A stretch of DNA of 64,000 bases, from assembly GCA_030834125.1 (NCBI GenBank), contig JAURFW010000005.1, forward strand, positions 44,436 through 108,435, given 5' to 3'. Each line of letters starts with the position of its first letter. Within the stretch, counting starts at the first letter, position 1. Under the pieces are notes generated by a model. It did no database searches, was not told the origin of the DNA, and saw only the letters and a list, made by a program, of their open reading frames with translations. Positions 44,966 through 53,705 of the stretch are shown here, piece after piece. Origin of the DNA: Bacteroidota bacterium. GTDB taxonomy: Bacteria; Bacteroidota; Bacteroidia; NS11-12g; UBA955. The position numbers were made by a program, and so were the translations under genes.

Positions 44966-45829
44966 ATGTCAAAACATGCTTATGTATTTCCAGGTCAAGG
45001 TTCACAATTTATCGGAATGGGTAAAGATCTTTATGAAGAAAGTAATTCAGCTAAGGAATTATTTGAAAAGGCAAATGATATTCTAGGTTTTAGAATTACT
45101 GATATAATGTTCAATGGACCAGAGGAAGATTTAAAGCGTACTGATGTTACTCAACCCGCTATTTTTATTCATAGTGTTATAGCTGCAAAAGAGTTAGGTA
45201 GTGATTTTAATCCAGATATGGTTGCCGGGCATAGTTTAGGTGAGTTTAGTGCTTTAGTTGCGGCAGGAGCAATGAGTTTTGAGGATGGATTAAAGCTAGT
45301 TCAACAGCGTGCACAGGCAATGCAGGAAGCATGTGAGTTAACACCAGGAACAATGGCTGCAGTATTAGCTTTGGCTGATGATACAGTTGAAAATGTATGT
45401 GAAGTTATCGATGGTATTGTAGTTGCTGCAAATTATAATTGCCCGGGTCAATTAGTTATTTCAGGTGAATTATCTGCAGTTGAAGCGGCGTGTGAGAAAA
45501 TGAAAGAAGCTGGCGCAAAAAGAGCATTAATACTTTCTGTTGGTGGGGCATTTCACTCGCCTTTAATGGAGCCGGCTAGAGAAAAACTGGAAGCAGCAAT
45601 AAAAAATACCAATTTCGCAGAACCTATCTGTCCTATTTATCAAAATGTACCGGCAACTTCGATAACATCTCCAGAAGAAATTCAGTCGAACTTAATCGCC
45701 CAATTAACCGCGCCTGTAAAATGGACTCAATCTGTTCAGAATATGATTGCAGATGGAGCAGAAGAATTTACCGAGGTTGGACCAGGAAAGGTACTTCAAG
45801 GTCTAGTGGCCAAAATTAAAAGAGGTTAA
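44966..45829 (+). CDS. fabD: Malonyl-CoA:ACP transacylase FabD
   Basis: 287 aa enzyme that loads malonyl groups on ACP for fatty acid synthesis. N-terminal FPGQGSQ, the nucleophile motif GHSLG (S90), and the catalytic histidine in GGAFHSPLM are present. Start ATG at 44966 is chosen; 18 bases of open frame before it (from a TTG) read through a promoter-like T-run (TA, then seven T and G). It stands without other fab genes. Its last 4 bases overlap the convergent giant secreted-protein gene. Confidence 0.95.
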   Translation: MSKHAYVFPGQGSQFIGMGKDLYEESNSAKELFEKANDILGFRITDIMFNGPEEDLKRTDVTQPAIFIHSVIAAKELGSDFNPDMVAGHSLGEFSALVAAGAMSFEDGLKLVQQRAQAMQEACELTPGTMAAVLALADDTVENVCEVIDGIVVAANYNCPGQLVISGELSAVEAACEKMKEAGAKRALILSVGGAFHSPLMEPAREKLEAAIKNTNFAEPICPIYQNVPATSITSPEEIQSNLIAQLTAPVKWTQSVQNMIADGAEEFTEVGPGKVLQGLVAKIKRG

Positions 45830-48800
45830 TTAGAGTTTCGAATAACATTTATCGATCCGGAGATTTCTTTCGGGTATTGAGGGTGTGCCGTTTCAATGAT
45901 TCGGATGATAAAAAAATATGTTCCAGAGGGAACATCTAAACCAGTATTTGATACTTTGCCATTCCAACAGATCGTTGGGTTCGTTGAGTAATAAACTTCC
46001 GCACCCCATCTATTGTAAATATAAATTTCTGCTTTTTCACAGGTAATTGAAATCCCCTCAAACTCCCAACAATCGTTTAAGCCATCATTATTTGGTGTAA
46101 TAACATTTGTGAGGGTGAAATCTTGGGGAATAAAAGAACTATCAATTACGGTAAGGTCAATAGTATCTTTACAACCAGTTGTTGTATTTTTTAAATATAC
46201 TGTTGGATAATATGTGCCATTTGTATTGTATTGGTGATAATTCTTCGGATCATCTGTGCTATCTGATGTGGCATCACCGAAATTCCAAAAAATAGAATCG
46301 AAATAACTACCGTTTACCTCAAAGAAAACTCCGGATACGCATGGCTCAATATAATGGTCGATGGTTGCCTTTGGTGATTCTACTACTTGAATTTCTCTAT
46401 TAAAAACAGAATTCACATTGCAACTATTCGTGTCAGTTACAGTTAATGTGACCGTGTATTTTCCGACACTATCGTAAGTATGAGTTGGATTGAATTTATT
46501 TGAAATATTACCATCACCAAAGTCCCATTTATATTCAGCATTATACTGTCTAATAGGTGTAAATGTATGCGTAAGCCCCAAGCAAAGTACAGGTGCTGTA
46601 TTAAACTCGGCATCTATTGAATAACCTAAACGAAAGTCTAATTTAAAACTTGCATTTGAGCATCGAATACTTACATTATCTTCAAAAGCTGCGCCGGTTG
46701 TAGTAGGGAAATCATTAAGTCCCGGCGGGTTATTTGGGCAGGATGCGCATACTGATTGATATACAATTCCTCTTTTGTCAAATCTACTTGTGCCGCCATC
46801 AACATGGTCCTCACTTTGATCTCCCCCAAAGTAACTTGCATAAAGTAAACTTTGAGCATCTCTGGAAAGCGCAATTAAATAAAAATCGTTGCCATCTGTA
46901 GTGTTTTGATGTGCGTCAGAGGTAATTTCCAATCCATCCGTAGTCCCTGGGTTTCCAACTCCAATATTCGACCCCCAACCTGAAAAATAAATATTGTAGC
47001 ATTCATCAACCATAAAGGCGGAAGGACTTAAATCGGGGATTCCCCGTGAAGGATTTCCAAACGTAGTTTGCCAAATTAATGAGTCGAGATTATTGGTGAA
47101 ACAACCGAGTGCTTGAGGTGATAAATCATCGCCATAGATATTGGATGTTCTAGTAACTCCGCTGGTAGTTTGAGCTGTGAAGTATACTTTATCATCTGGA
47201 TCTAAATCAATAAAGTAGATTTGATCGTTTCCCTGTAATTGTGTTACAGGAGGGAGGTCACCTCTCCATAAAGTTCCCTTTAGCCACTTTCCTGTATTTG
47301 GATTTAGTTTAGCAATAAAACCTTCTGTGCCGTCTTTGTAGGTTTGAATGTAACCTGTATTATCGGCAAATGGAAAGTCATTACTCATAGTGCCACCACC
47401 AATAAATAAGTTTCCTTTAGAATCAAATCTACACGAGTAAGCTGCATCATCTGCACTACCGCCAATATATGTGCCCCAACGCATTGCACTTAAATTTGGA
47501 GTTGTAGAAAAAACCCATGCATCGGTTTTGCCTTTTATTGTAGTTTGATCAAGGCTTTGAGCCATTATTAGGTCGGATGATTGGCTACAAGTAGCAACAT
47601 AGATGTTCCCATATTTGTCGGCCGTAACATCACCTCGATAATTATCGGCGTAGTTAAATAGCAATTGGCTACGACGAGTCCCTGAATTAGTTTGAAAAGC
47701 ATCATCAAATTGACCGCCTAAAAATGTTCCACCTAGAAGGGTGCCGCCATCTTCACTTAGCTTCATTAAGATTAAATCAGAACCCGTGCTTTTTGATTTT
47801 TGGATACTTGAATCGGGATGTACAGGGAAGTTTTGTGAAAGGGTGCTCCCCATCACTATCAGTTCGTTATCAAAATTTGTACATAATGAATGCGGATATT
47901 CGTTATTGCTTCCACCTATATATGTTGCATAAAGTAGAGTACTTCCATCTGCTGAGTATTTCGAAATACTTATATCACAAGGTAGGTTAACAGGCTCTGC
48001 TTGATTATTACTTCCTCCATAAGTGGTTTGAAATGCACCGGTAGTAACGGGGTATATTCGGCTGTTTGCATCTACAATGCCACCTGCATATAGGCATCCT
48101 TTTTCATCATATGTGGCTGTAAAACCAAAATTATCTGCTTGGGATCCGCTGTAGGTACTAAATACTAAAACTGGATCGATAAATAATGATTTTTGATTAT
48201 CAATGGGTTTATTATGTTGTAATTTTATTCTCCCTTCATCATCTATGAAAAAATTTGAAAGTAACCAATTTTTATTGTTGTCTATTATTTGATAGGCTTT
48301 TGGAGGAGTTATTTTAAAACTTGCGTTTTGTGAGTTGATACTCAAATAATTCCCAAGCAATTCTACGGAATCAATGCCTTCAAACGACATTGAGATGTCT
48401 TCGGAATTAGCTCCGGGTTTTAATATCCAATCAAACTCGTATGCATTATTTATTGAATCAACATAAATACTAAAGTCAATATTGGGATAGACATTTTGAA
48501 GAGTTACTTTTTTAAAAACTTCTAGTTTCGTGATCCAATCTTTGGGCTTATTTCCTAAGTAAAAATTTAAATAATAATTAGCTGTATTTCCAAATTTTAC
48601 CGAGTCGGCACTTAAACAATTGTCGAATTTCATATCAATTACTTGATAACGAATATTGAACTGTGTATCTAGGTCTTTAAAGTGAAGTGATTTGTGTATT
48701 TTAGGATGATCTTCTTCTTTAATTATTTTAAAGCGGATTCTATCTTCCAGTATATAAATGTTTCCAAGAGAATGTTCGGCATATGCAATAACGGTTTGAT

Positions 48801-48912
48801 TTTCAACTGCATTCTCTATTTGACCTTTATTTGGGATAAAAATATTTCCTTGAGCAAGTGACACTTTGCAGTAGAGAAAGTGAAACACCAATAAAAATAT
48901 TGATAACCGCAT
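45826..48912 (-). CDS. Large secreted SBBP/PKD protein with type IX sorting domain
   Basis: 1028 aa, signal peptide ending LAQG. N-terminal domain (about 22-250) of the kind found before SBBP repeats (NKGQIENAVENQ..). SBBP-type beta-propeller repeats (about 250-740) with motifs such as STYSGSQADNFGFTATYDEKGCLYAGG and TYIGGSNNEY. Two PKD domains follow (WDFGDGNISN, NFGDATSD), then a gliding-motility-associated C-terminal domain (TPNNDGLNDCWEFEG, YIYNRWGAEVYYS, SGTYFFIIRI), the type B signal for type IX secretion. It should be exported and fixed to the cell surface; its ligand is unknown. Many paired cysteines suggest disulfides. Confidence 0.92.
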   Translation of the reverse strand: MRLSIFLLVFHFLYCKVSLAQGNIFIPNKGQIENAVENQTVIAYAEHSLGNIYILEDRIRFKIIKEEDHPKIHKSLHFKDLDTQFNIRYQVIDMKFDNCLSADSVKFGNTANYYLNFYLGNKPKDWITKLEVFKKVTLQNVYPNIDFSIYVDSINNAYEFDWILKPGANSEDISMSFEGIDSVELLGNYLSINSQNASFKITPPKAYQIIDNNKNWLLSNFFIDDEGRIKLQHNKPIDNQKSLFIDPVLVFSTYSGSQADNFGFTATYDEKGCLYAGGIVDANSRIYPVTTGAFQTTYGGSNNQAEPVNLPCDISISKYSADGSTLLYATYIGGSNNEYPHSLCTNFDNELIVMGSTLSQNFPVHPDSSIQKSKSTGSDLILMKLSEDGGTLLGGTFLGGQFDDAFQTNSGTRRSQLLFNYADNYRGDVTADKYGNIYVATCSQSSDLIMAQSLDQTTIKGKTDAWVFSTTPNLSAMRWGTYIGGSADDAAYSCRFDSKGNLFIGGGTMSNDFPFADNTGYIQTYKDGTEGFIAKLNPNTGKWLKGTLWRGDLPPVTQLQGNDQIYFIDLDPDDKVYFTAQTTSGVTRTSNIYGDDLSPQALGCFTNNLDSLIWQTTFGNPSRGIPDLSPSAFMVDECYNIYFSGWGSNIGVGNPGTTDGLEITSDAHQNTTDGNDFYLIALSRDAQSLLYASYFGGDQSEDHVDGGTSRFDKRGIVYQSVCASCPNNPPGLNDFPTTTGAAFEDNVSIRCSNASFKLDFRLGYSIDAEFNTAPVLCLGLTHTFTPIRQYNAEYKWDFGDGNISNKFNPTHTYDSVGKYTVTLTVTDTNSCNVNSVFNREIQVVESPKATIDHYIEPCVSGVFFEVNGSYFDSIFWNFGDATSDSTDDPKNYHQYNTNGTYYPTVYLKNTTTGCKDTIDLTVIDSSFIPQDFTLTNVITPNNDGLNDCWEFEGISITCEKAEIYIYNRWGAEVYYSTNPTICWNGKVSNTGLDVPSGTYFFIIRIIETAHPQYPKEISGSINVIRNSN

Positions 48913-48917
48913 TATAA

Positions 48918-48925
48918 CAAAGTTA
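48918..48925 (-). promoter_or_regulatory. -7 promoter element abutting secreted-protein start
   Basis: TAACTTTG on the minus strand, exact TAnnTTTG match, 5 bases before the ATG at 48912. It separates the secreted-protein gene from the FecR-like genes upstream. Confidence 0.5.
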
Positions 48926-48963
48926 GTAAATTGGTTATAATGTGGTGTTGAGTTTGTAAGTGA

Positions 48964-49809
48964 TTACTCAATAATTACGTTTAGCCCAGTTGCATTTTCG
49001 ATAATGCTGGCCATATTTTCAGCAGATTCGTTGTAAGCGAAGGTTCCATTAAAGAGTTTATCGGTATTTGTATTAATACTGATTTTTTTCTGTGTTTGGA
49101 AACTTATAACAGCTAGTACTTCTGTAATAGGGGCATTTTGGAAACGGTAGACTTTATCGTCGAATTGAACGGTGGAAGACTCTTTGGTTCCAGAAGAAAG
49201 AGTTGAATTATTGGCAGAAGTAAATTCATTTTTTACAAGAATTACTTCTTCTGATTCAGTTTCAACTTTTACTCTACCGTGATTAACAAATACCTCTGTA
49301 TTTTCATTTGAGTATGAGCGCACATTAAATCCGGTACCCAAAACAGTGATTTTTGAGTTCGAAGTTTCAACTGTAAACGGTGCGTTTTTATTGCGTGTAA
49401 CCTCAAACCTAGCTTCACCGGAAAGATTTATTTTACGTTGTTGTTCACTAAAGGAATATGTCACTTTAGAATTGGGAGTTAAAAATATTTCGCTGCCATC
49501 TGGTAATGAAATATTTTTTCCATTATAGCTTCCTGTTTCAATAGCGATAGTTTGATTATTCGAATTTGTGCTTGGTAAGAAGTAGAAATAACCTCCTAAT
49601 GCAAATATTGCAATGGCTGCAGCAATTGATACCCACTTTCTATATGATATTGAAAGATTTGAATTTTGATTGTTATTTGAACTAGATTGATTGATTTCAT
49701 TTTTGATACGATTCCAAGCCGCATCTGTTGATTTACTTTCAGACGGTTTGTATCCTTTCGTAAGATCCCAAATATCTCGGTATTCGTTGTGGTTATTTTC
49801 TGTTGACAT
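48964..49809 (-). CDS. FecR-family anti-sigma factor, C-terminal three-quarters
   Basis: 281 aa. One membrane helix (about 60-78), a FecR domain (SYNGKNISLPDGSEIFLTPNSKVTY, then ARFEVTRNKNAPFTVET, about 93-195) and a C-terminal DUF4974-like domain (YRFQNAPITEVLAVISFQTQKKI, about 211-281). FecR proteins hold ECF sigma factors at the membrane and respond to a TonB-dependent receptor. Here neither sigma gene nor receptor is adjacent. The usual N-terminal sigma-binding helices are missing from this frame and appear in the preceding small gene, in the same reading frame, separated by two stop codons. Confidence 0.85.
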   Translation of the reverse strand: MSTENNHNEYRDIWDLTKGYKPSESKSTDAAWNRIKNEINQSSSNNNQNSNLSISYRKWVSIAAAIAIFALGGYFYFLPSTNSNNQTIAIETGSYNGKNISLPDGSEIFLTPNSKVTYSFSEQQRKINLSGEARFEVTRNKNAPFTVETSNSKITVLGTGFNVRSYSNENTEVFVNHGRVKVETESEEVILVKNEFTSANNSTLSSGTKESSTVQFDDKVYRFQNAPITEVLAVISFQTQKKISINTNTDKLFNGTFAYNESAENMASIIENATGLNVIIE

Positions 49810-49818
49810 TTATTTGGG

Positions 49819-50001
49819 TTATTTTGAAGTTAAAACAAGATTATCTGAGGACATAGCTCTAACTTGTTGTTGAATTATAGCTACGGTATTCATAAACTGT
49901 GGGTTTTGTTTGAGCCAATCTTCAAGTTTTCTAGACTCTTCTTTGCTCATTAGGCCTGCAGCGTATTTGGTGATTACATTAGATTCTAATTGTTCTTTCA
50001 T
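49819..50001 (-). CDS. Small helical protein, likely detached N-terminal (sigma-binding) part of FecR
   Basis: 60 aa from the ATG at 50001. The sequence VITKYAAGLMSKEESRKLEDWLKQNPQF looks like the helical N-terminal segment of anti-sigma factors in Bacteroidota. The frame is open up to 50058, but the ATG at 50001 is the best fit. Nine bases of spacer, in the same frame, join it to the FecR gene: TAA, CCC, AAA, TAA, then ATG. The pair could be a split FecR gene or a separate small anti-sigma subunit. Confidence 0.65.
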   Translation of the reverse strand: MKEQLESNVITKYAAGLMSKEESRKLEDWLKQNPQFMNTVAIIQQQVRAMSSDNLVLTSK

Positions 50002-50013
50002 GATGATTAAACA

Positions 50014-50037
50014 CGTGTTCTCATTCTTTATGACACG
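50014..50037 (-). promoter_or_regulatory. Inverted repeat upstream of FecR genes
   Basis: CGTGT and ACACG arms 14 bases apart, with an ACACGTGT palindrome at 50011-50018, between the FecR pair and the upstream oxidoreductase. No TAnnTTTG element is seen here, so it might be part of an alternative-sigma promoter or an operator. Speculative. Confidence 0.25.
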
Positions 50038-50064
50038 AAGATTTGAGGTATCCCCCAAAAAAGT

Positions 50065-51087
50065 TTAATTTTTTTTCAATTTGTTTAGATCCCTGTATTT
50101 ATATGCGTTTTCGATAATTTCAACTACAGATTTTCCGTCAGTGGGAGGTATGTCTGCTGTTGATTTTCCGTTTAATGTGTCAACTACATTCTGAATAATA
50201 TATGAATGATTATTGGCACTTCCTTCGTAGCCTTCAGGATACAAATTAGGCGCTGCAGTAGGTGTAAGTTTAGGGAAAATTAGGTCTTGAGCATGAACAT
50301 AGGTGATTTTATCCATGTATTGACCGGAAGCCTTAATAGTCCCTTTTTCAGCTATTATCGTGATAGAACTTTCAAAGTTTTTATCGTAAATACTTGTGGT
50401 GTATTGGAATAAACAGTTGGCTTCATAATCAGGTAAGTAGAAGTTTACATTTCCTGAATCTTCAAATTCTGTATTGTATTTATGATTGTGGTTAAAATAT
50501 TCAGCATTTCGAACTTCTACTTTTTTGAAGATCCAAAACAAGAGATCTACAAAATGTGAAAACTGTGTAAATAGGGGGCCTCCATCAAGACTAAGTTTTC
50601 CGTGCCAGTGTCCATCCGTGTAATAACGTTCATCACGATTCCACGCGCATTGTATTTGTACGGTATAAATTTCTCCGAGCACTTTACTTTCTACTGTCTG
50701 CTTTAACCATTGAGATACAGGGGAATATCTATTTTGCATAACACAGAAGACATGTAGATTTTTAGAATTAGCAAGATTTAAAATTTCACTAGCCGTATTT
50801 GTATCTAAACACATTGGTTTTTCAATTACAACGTGTTTATAATGATTTAACACTTGTATTGCTAACTCTCCATGCGATGAGTTTGGTGTACAGATATGAA
50901 CCACATTAATTTTGGGGTCGGTGAGGATGCTTTCTAAGTTATTTTTTGAAGATGGGAGAATATTTTTTTCAGGGTCACTATCGTAAGACGCAATAAGGCT
51001 AATACCTAAATTTTTAGTAATCTCTTCAATATGTCTTTTACCAATATGTCCGGTGCCAATTACAGCAGCACCAATTGTTGTGGTCAT
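50065..51087 (-). CDS. Gfo/Idh/MocA-family NAD(P)-dependent oxidoreductase
   Basis: 340 aa. N-terminal Rossmann fold (AAVIGTGHIGKRHIEE), the EKP motif in VIEKPMCL, and the C-terminal substrate domain with the sequence GHWHGKLSLDGGPLFTQFSHFVDLLFW, where the segment around GGG/GGP and the His support sugar binding. It resembles WlbA-like sugar dehydrogenases for surface polysaccharides. No other sugar-nucleotide gene is adjacent, so the substrate is unknown. Near-match promoter element CATTTTTG lies 8 bases before the ATG. Confidence 0.88.
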   Translation of the reverse strand: MTTTIGAAVIGTGHIGKRHIEEITKNLGISLIASYDSDPEKNILPSSKNNLESILTDPKINVVHICTPNSSHGELAIQVLNHYKHVVIEKPMCLDTNTASEILNLANSKNLHVFCVMQNRYSPVSQWLKQTVESKVLGEIYTVQIQCAWNRDERYYTDGHWHGKLSLDGGPLFTQFSHFVDLLFWIFKKVEVRNAEYFNHNHKYNTEFEDSGNVNFYLPDYEANCLFQYTTSIYDKNFESSITIIAEKGTIKASGQYMDKITYVHAQDLIFPKLTPTAAPNLYPEGYEGSANNHSYIIQNVVDTLNGKSTADIPPTDGKSVVEIIENAYKYRDLNKLKKN

Positions 51088-51184
51088 GTAGTTTACAAAA
51101 ATGCGAAACTTTTACATAAGAGGTGATATTCTGCAACAAATAGTTTGAAATTAGCGCATTGAATGTTTTATTTTGCGACTGCTT

Positions 51185-52138
51185 ATGATAAAGGAGACGG
51201 TATTAGTAATTGGTGCTTCAGGACAGTTAGGTACGGAGTTGGTAGAAACATTGCGTGGTATTTATGGTGAATCAAATGTAATTGCATCTGATATTCGTAA
51301 GGGAGAAGGAGCGGTTTTTGAAAATGGACCATTTGAGGTTTTAGATATTCTAGATACCGTTCGTTGGAGAGAGATACTGACAAAATATAAGCCCACACAT
51401 ATTTACCACTTAGCCGCTCTGTTGAGCGCAACTGCAGAGGTCAACCCTGAATACGCATGGAAATTAAACATGGATGGATTATTTCATGTCTTAGATGCGG
51501 CAAAAGAAGAAGGAACAGGTATAAAACGCGTTTATTGGCCTAGTAGTATTGCTGCCTTTGGACCTAATACACCAAGACGTAATACACCTCAATATGGACC
51601 TATGGACCCTACTACGGTTTACGGTATTACTAAATATACTGGTGAATTATACATTCAATATTATAAAAATCGTTATGGAGTTGATACGAGAAGTTTACGT
51701 TATCCAGGATTAATTGGTTATAAATCCGCTCCAGGTGGGGGAACAACGGACTATGCCGTTCAAATTTACCATGATGCTTTGGCAGGTGTTGAACACGAAT
51801 GTTTCTTGAAAGAAGGAACAGTGTTACCAATGTTATACATGCCTGATGCTATTCGTGCTACTCTTGAGGTAATGCATGCTCAAGAAGAAAAGATTAACAT
51901 GCGCATGAGTTATAATCTGGCAGGTATGAGTTTTGGACCTGAAGAAATTACTCAGAGTATTCAAAAGCATTTACCAGACTTTAAAACAATTTACAAGCCA
52001 GACTACAGACAGGCAATTGCTGAAAGTTGGCCAGCAGTGATTGATGATTCTCTAGCCAATGACCACTGGGGATGGAAACCTGAATTTGATTTAGATTCCA
52101 TGACAACTGATATGTTGTTAAATTTGAAAAAACTTTAG
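51185..52138 (+). CDS. tdh: L-threonine 3-dehydrogenase, short-chain (SDR) type
   Basis: 317 aa. Rossmann GASGQLG at the start, the catalytic YxxxK (YGITKYTGE) and the extended SDR (epimerase-like) fold. The run SSIAAFGPNTPR, RYPGLIGYKSAPGGGTTDYAV and LPMLYMPDAIRATLEVM is the signature of the SDR-type threonine dehydrogenase known from Flavobacterium and Cytophaga, which makes 2-amino-3-oxobutyrate. The frame opens at a TTG 12 bases upstream; the ATG at 51185 fits better. The usual partner, glycine C-acetyltransferase (kbl), is not in the window. Confidence 0.9.
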   Translation: MIKETVLVIGASGQLGTELVETLRGIYGESNVIASDIRKGEGAVFENGPFEVLDILDTVRWREILTKYKPTHIYHLAALLSATAEVNPEYAWKLNMDGLFHVLDAAKEEGTGIKRVYWPSSIAAFGPNTPRRNTPQYGPMDPTTVYGITKYTGELYIQYYKNRYGVDTRSLRYPGLIGYKSAPGGGTTDYAVQIYHDALAGVEHECFLKEGTVLPMLYMPDAIRATLEVMHAQEEKINMRMSYNLAGMSFGPEEITQSIQKHLPDFKTIYKPDYRQAIAESWPAVIDDSLANDHWGWKPEFDLDSMTTDMLLNLKKL

Positions 52139-52200
52139 ACCGATCGTTTAAGAAAAAGTATTGATCGTATCCATAAAAGACATCAATAACAATCCAAATT

Positions 52201-53610
52201 TTAGGAAATACTTGCTATTCCAATAGCTTTTCCAATAAGCGTAGTGGTTGTGCATCTTTCAACCAATACTTTTACAAACTCACCTTTTTTGTAAGACTCT
52301 TTAGGGAATACCACTACAAGATTTTGATCATTTCTTCCCATCCAGTCTTGATCGGATTTTTTACTACTATTTTCAATTAATACAATTACCTCTTTACCAA
52401 TATAATCGGTGGATTTCTCCTTGGAAACTTTATTCTGAATAGCTATGATTTCACTTAATCTTCTACCTTTAACATCTTCTGGAATGTCATCAGTGAATTT
52501 TTTTGCTGCAGGGGTTCCTGGTCTCTCACTGTATTTATACATGTAGCTAAAATCAAATTTTGCCCACTCAATTAAAGATAAAGTGTCTTTATGTTCTTTC
52601 TCAGTTTCGGTGCAAAATCCCGCAATAATATCACATGAAATTCCGCAATCAGGAATAATATTTCGAATCATTGTAATTTTATCCATATACCATTCCCTAG
52701 TGTAATTTCTGCTCATTGCTTCTAGTACTCTTGAATTCCCACTTTGTGCTGGAAGGTGAATATAATTACAAATATTAAGATACTTAGCCATCACATGAAC
52801 TACTTTTTCATTGATATCACGTGGGTGGCTTGTGCTGTATCTAATTCTCATATTGGGCACTGATTGTGCAACCATTTCTATTAAATCGGCAAAATCAATA
52901 GATTGATTTCTCTCTTCTTCCGTTAGTTTTTTGAAATCTTTCTTTGCTCCTCCTCCAAACCATAAAAAAGAGTCTACATTTTGGCCAAGAAGAATAAGTT
53001 CTTTGTATCCTTGGTTTTGTAATTCTATTGCTTCTTTAATTATACTTTTGGGGTCTCTGCTTCTTTCTCTTCCGCGGGTAAATGGAACCACACAAAAACT
53101 GCACATATTATCACAACCACGCATAATACTTACAAATGCATTTACCCCATTGGAGTTTAAACGTACTGGATTTAAGTCGCCATATGTTTCTTCACGGGAT
53201 AATAAGACATTTATCGCTCTTCCTCCCTCGTCTACCTCTGCAACTAATTTTGGCAATTCACGATAACTATCTGGTCCTGCAACCACATCTACCAGTTTTT
53301 CTTCTTCAAGTAACTTATCTTTTAAACGTTCGGCCATGCATCCTAATACTCCTATGATTAAATCGGAATTTTGCTTTTTGTTTGATCGTAAATGAATAAG
53401 GCGAGTACGGATTCGTTGTTCTGCATTATCTCTTATTGCACAGGTATTTAAAAAAATAACATCTGCCTCCTCTTCCTGGTTTGTAGATTCAAAGCCATGT
53501 TCGCCCATTATGGAGGCAATAATTTCACTGTCAGAGAAATTCATTGCACAGCCATAACTTTCAATATAAAGTTTTCGGCTGCTTGCTGTTGTGGGTTCTA
53601 AGGTGCTCAT
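52201..53610 (-). CDS. miaB: tRNA-2-methylthio-N6-dimethylallyladenosine synthase MiaB
   Basis: 469 aa radical-SAM methylthiotransferase acting on A37 of tRNAs that read UNN codons. N-terminal UPF0004 domain with [24 protein letters not shown] and [10 protein letters not shown] (three cluster cysteines), the radical-SAM motif [13 protein letters not shown], and a C-terminal TRAM domain (about 395-465). The frame opens 18 bases further up at a TTG inside the promoter; the ATG at 53610 is chosen. Confidence 0.96.
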   Translation of the reverse strand: MSTLEPTTASSRKLYIESYGCAMNFSDSEIIASIMGEHGFESTNQEEEADVIFLNTCAIRDNAEQRIRTRLIHLRSNKKQNSDLIIGVLGCMAERLKDKLLEEEKLVDVVAGPDSYRELPKLVAEVDEGGRAINVLLSREETYGDLNPVRLNSNGVNAFVSIMRGCDNMCSFCVVPFTRGRERSRDPKSIIKEAIELQNQGYKELILLGQNVDSFLWFGGGAKKDFKKLTEEERNQSIDFADLIEMVAQSVPNMRIRYSTSHPRDINEKVVHVMAKYLNICNYIHLPAQSGNSRVLEAMSRNYTREWYMDKITMIRNIIPDCGISCDIIAGFCTETEKEHKDTLSLIEWAKFDFSYMYKYSERPGTPAAKKFTDDIPEDVKGRRLSEIIAIQNKVSKEKSTDYIGKEVIVLIENSSKKSDQDWMGRNDQNLVVVFPKESYKKGEFVKVLVERCTTTTLIGKAIGIASIS

Positions 53611-53617
53611 GGATTTA

Positions 53618-53625
53618 CAAAAATA
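53618..53625 (-). promoter_or_regulatory. -7 promoter element abutting miaB start
   Basis: TATTTTTG on the minus strand, exact TAnnTTTG match, 7 bases before the miaB ATG. Confidence 0.55.
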
Positions 53626-53705
53626 CAATCATTTCGCAGACAACTCCTTAAATCGCTCATAATTCTCAGCTTGTAAGGAGTTTTTCGTTTATTTGCACTA
53701 CAATT

